53,161 nucleotides of DNA, taken from contig NZ_JABMCE010000078.1 of assembly GCF_013359865.1 (NCBI RefSeq), positions 1 to 53,161 on the forward strand, written 5' to 3'. Each line of letters opens with the position of its first letter. Position 1 is the first letter of the stretch. This stretch comes from Curtobacterium pusillum (GTDB taxonomy: Bacteria; Actinomycetota; Actinomycetes; Actinomycetales; Microbacteriaceae). The notes below the pieces were generated by a model. It worked only from the letters and a program-made list of their open reading frames with translations, had not been told where the DNA came from and did no database searches. Both the position numbers and the translations under genes were made by a program. Of this stretch, positions 52,000-53,161 are shown piece by piece.

Positions 52000-53161
52000 T
52001 CACCCGACGCCCAGTGCCCCGAGCAGCGCATCCAGCGCGCGGTCGAGCTGTGGCAGCGTCAGCGCGCCGTACCCCAGCACGACGCCGGGCGGAGCGCTGC
52101 CCGGGGCGACCTCGTACTCCTCGAGTGCGCTGACGAGGACACCGGCCGCTGCCGTCCGGGCCACCACCGCCCGTGCGGTCGCCGGGCCCGACCACGTGAC
52201 CACGGCGTGCAGACCGCCGTTCAGGGCCCGCGCCTCCAGGCCCGGCACCCCGCCGAGGCGCGCCGCGATCCGCTCGCGCCGGTGCGTGTAGTCCCGTCGC
52301 ACCCGTCCGAGGTGGCGCCGGAGCGCACCGGACCGGAGGAGGTGCGCGAGCGCGACCTGAACCGGCTCGGCGACCACGGGGCCCCGTGCCGACCGGGCGG
52401 CCACGACCGCGTCCGGCACAGCACCGGCCGGGAGCACCACGTAGCCGCACCGGAGCCGCGGGTCGAGGGTCTTCGAGAACCCGCCGACGTGCAGGACGAC
52501 GCCGGAGGTGTCGAGCGCCGCGAGGGCCGGGACCGGTGCGCCGCGGTGCCGGAACTCCGAGTCGTAGTCGTCCTCCACGACCGCGGTCCCGGTGCCGGCC
52601 GCCCACTCGAGCAACCGGTGTCGTCGGGCGACCGGCATCACCGAGCCGAGCGGGTACTGGTGGGTGGGGGTGAGCACGACCGCATCGACGGGCCCGGCGG
52701 AGGCCAGCGCGTCGACGTCGAGCCCGTCCTCGTCGACCGGGACGCCGACGAGGACGGCACCGGCGCTCGTCATCGCGCGACGTCCGGAGCGGTAGCCCGG
52801 GTCCTCGACGGCGATGCGCGGGGCTCGGCCGAGGTGGTTCCGGAGCCCCTCCACGACGAGCGACAGCGCCTCGGAGGTCCCGCCCACCACGAGCACGCGT
52901 GCGACGTCGGGTGCGAAGCCGCGGCTGAGACCGAGTTGCGCGGCGATCCCCGCGCGGAGGTCGGGCCGGCCGAGGGGGTCCGACAGGGCGTTCCGCAGCG
53001 GAGCGTCGGCGGCCGCGCGCCAGGCGGCCCGCCAGTCCTTCCCGGCGATCGCGGTGACCGCGGGGATGCCCGGACGGCAGTCGAGGATCGCGGTCCCCGG
53101 CATCGACCCGGCCCCGACCCCGGTCCCGGCCCCGGACCCGGACCCCGGCCCGGGCGAGGGC
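52000..53161 (-). CDS. MocR/PdxR-family regulator, aminotransferase part (partial, cut by window end)
   Basis: At least 386 residues of a regulator whose N-terminal winged helix lies beyond the right edge. The visible part is a fold-type-I aminotransferase domain: GRPDLRAGIAAQLGLSRG, VVGGTSEALSLVVEGL, LTPTHQYPLGSVMPVARR, the VVEDDYDSEFRH aspartate, and the pyridoxal-phosphate lysine in GGFSKTLDPRLRCGY. Upstream of MPGTAIL the frame stays open to the window end through a Gly/Pro/Ser-rich linker encoded by a GGGGCC-like repeat, which is where MocR proteins join the two domains. Such proteins sense pyridoxal phosphate or amino acids; PdxR-type control of vitamin B6 genes is possible but unproven here. 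Confidence 0.85.
   Translation of the reverse strand, partial: PSPGPGSGSGAGTGVGAGSMPGTAILDCRPGIPAVTAIAGKDWRAAWRAAADAPLRNALSDPLGRPDLRAGIAAQLGLSRGFAPDVARVLVVGGTSEALSLVVEGLRNHLGRAPRIAVEDPGYRSGRRAMTSAGAVLVGVPVDEDGLDVDALASAGPVDAVVLTPTHQYPLGSVMPVARRHRLLEWAAGTGTAVVEDDYDSEFRHRGAPVPALAALDTSGVVLHVGGFSKTLDPRLRCGYVVLPAGAVPDAVVAARSARGPVVAEPVQVALAHLLRSGALRRHLGRVRRDYTHRRERIAARLGGVPGLEARALNGGLHAVVTWSGPATARAVVARTAAAGVLVSALEEYEVAPGSAPPGVVLGYGALTLPQLDRALDALLGALGVG

Noticed and set aside
1..53161. tRNA or rRNA genes, CRISPR arrays, insertion sequences and prophage genes
   Set aside because: Scanned for the T-loop GGTTCGA pattern, regularly spaced repeats, and transposase or integrase motifs; none were convincing.

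Overview
The window comes from a very GC-rich actinobacterium (about 70% G+C by eye). Tightly overlapping ATGA/GTGA gene junctions, frequent GTG starts and leaderless genes behind TANNNT -10 boxes all suggest Microbacteriaceae. The plant-sugar gene content makes a plant-associated genus such as Curtobacterium likely. That placement is inference from style and content; no rRNA, tRNA or other taxonomic marker was found. No CRISPR array, insertion sequence or phage gene was seen.

Layout. 0-15.4 kb: an inositol region. A leftward ABC importer (binding protein, permease, ATPase) faces a rightward MFS sugar porter and a LacI regulator, followed by three Gfo/Idh/MocA dehydrogenases (one iolG-like), iolE, a TIM-barrel isomerase, iolB, iolD and an aldehyde dehydrogenase. 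iolC and iolJ are not present. 15.5-22.4 kb: two leftward IclR regulators divergent from a four-gene operon (split transketolase, GTP-type PEP carboxykinase, long gluconeogenic-type GAPDH) in which every junction overlaps by 4 bp. 22.5-23.9 kb: a fatty-acid desaturase and a cold-shock protein. 24.0-29.6 kb: a GH4 alpha-galactosidase-type enzyme with an ABC importer that lacks its own ATPase, divergent from an AraC regulator. 29.6-37.6 kb: mixed genes (DUF6766 membrane protein, rifampin ADP-ribosyltransferase, ABC exporter pair, dihydrofolate-reductase-like protein, secreted GH43, Ser/Thr kinase-GAF, methyltransferase). 37.9-41.9 kb: one 1344-residue membrane protein fusing a cellulose-synthase-like glycosyltransferase to an acyltransferase-3/SGNH module. 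42.1-51.6 kb: a regulon that I read as D-apionate (branched plant sugar acid) catabolism: GntR repressor, ACS-type MFS importer, lerK, derI, lerI, oiaC, apnO, and on the opposite strand apnL with a divergent SDR dehydrogenase. 51.8-53.2 kb: a small ORF and a MocR/PdxR-type regulator cut by the window end.

How it works together. Inositols would be oxidised and dehydrated by IolG, IolE, IolD and IolB. Apionate would pass through 3-oxo-isoapionate and L-erythrulose to D-erythrose 4-phosphate, which feeds the pentose-phosphate pathway, where transketolase acts. PEP carboxykinase and the long GAPDH supply gluconeogenesis during growth on such substrates. Secreted GH43, the GH4 enzyme and several importers fit a life on plant polysaccharides and exudates.

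Strongest findings: the GntR operator GGTCAACCGGTT at three places, twice inside nearly identical -35/-10 spacers; an SDR sitting where an apiose dehydrogenase would be expected; the glycosyltransferase-acyltransferase-SGNH fusion; the transketolase-pck-gap operon; a hairpin holding the desaturase ribosome-binding site; and a family of related terminator-like hairpins.
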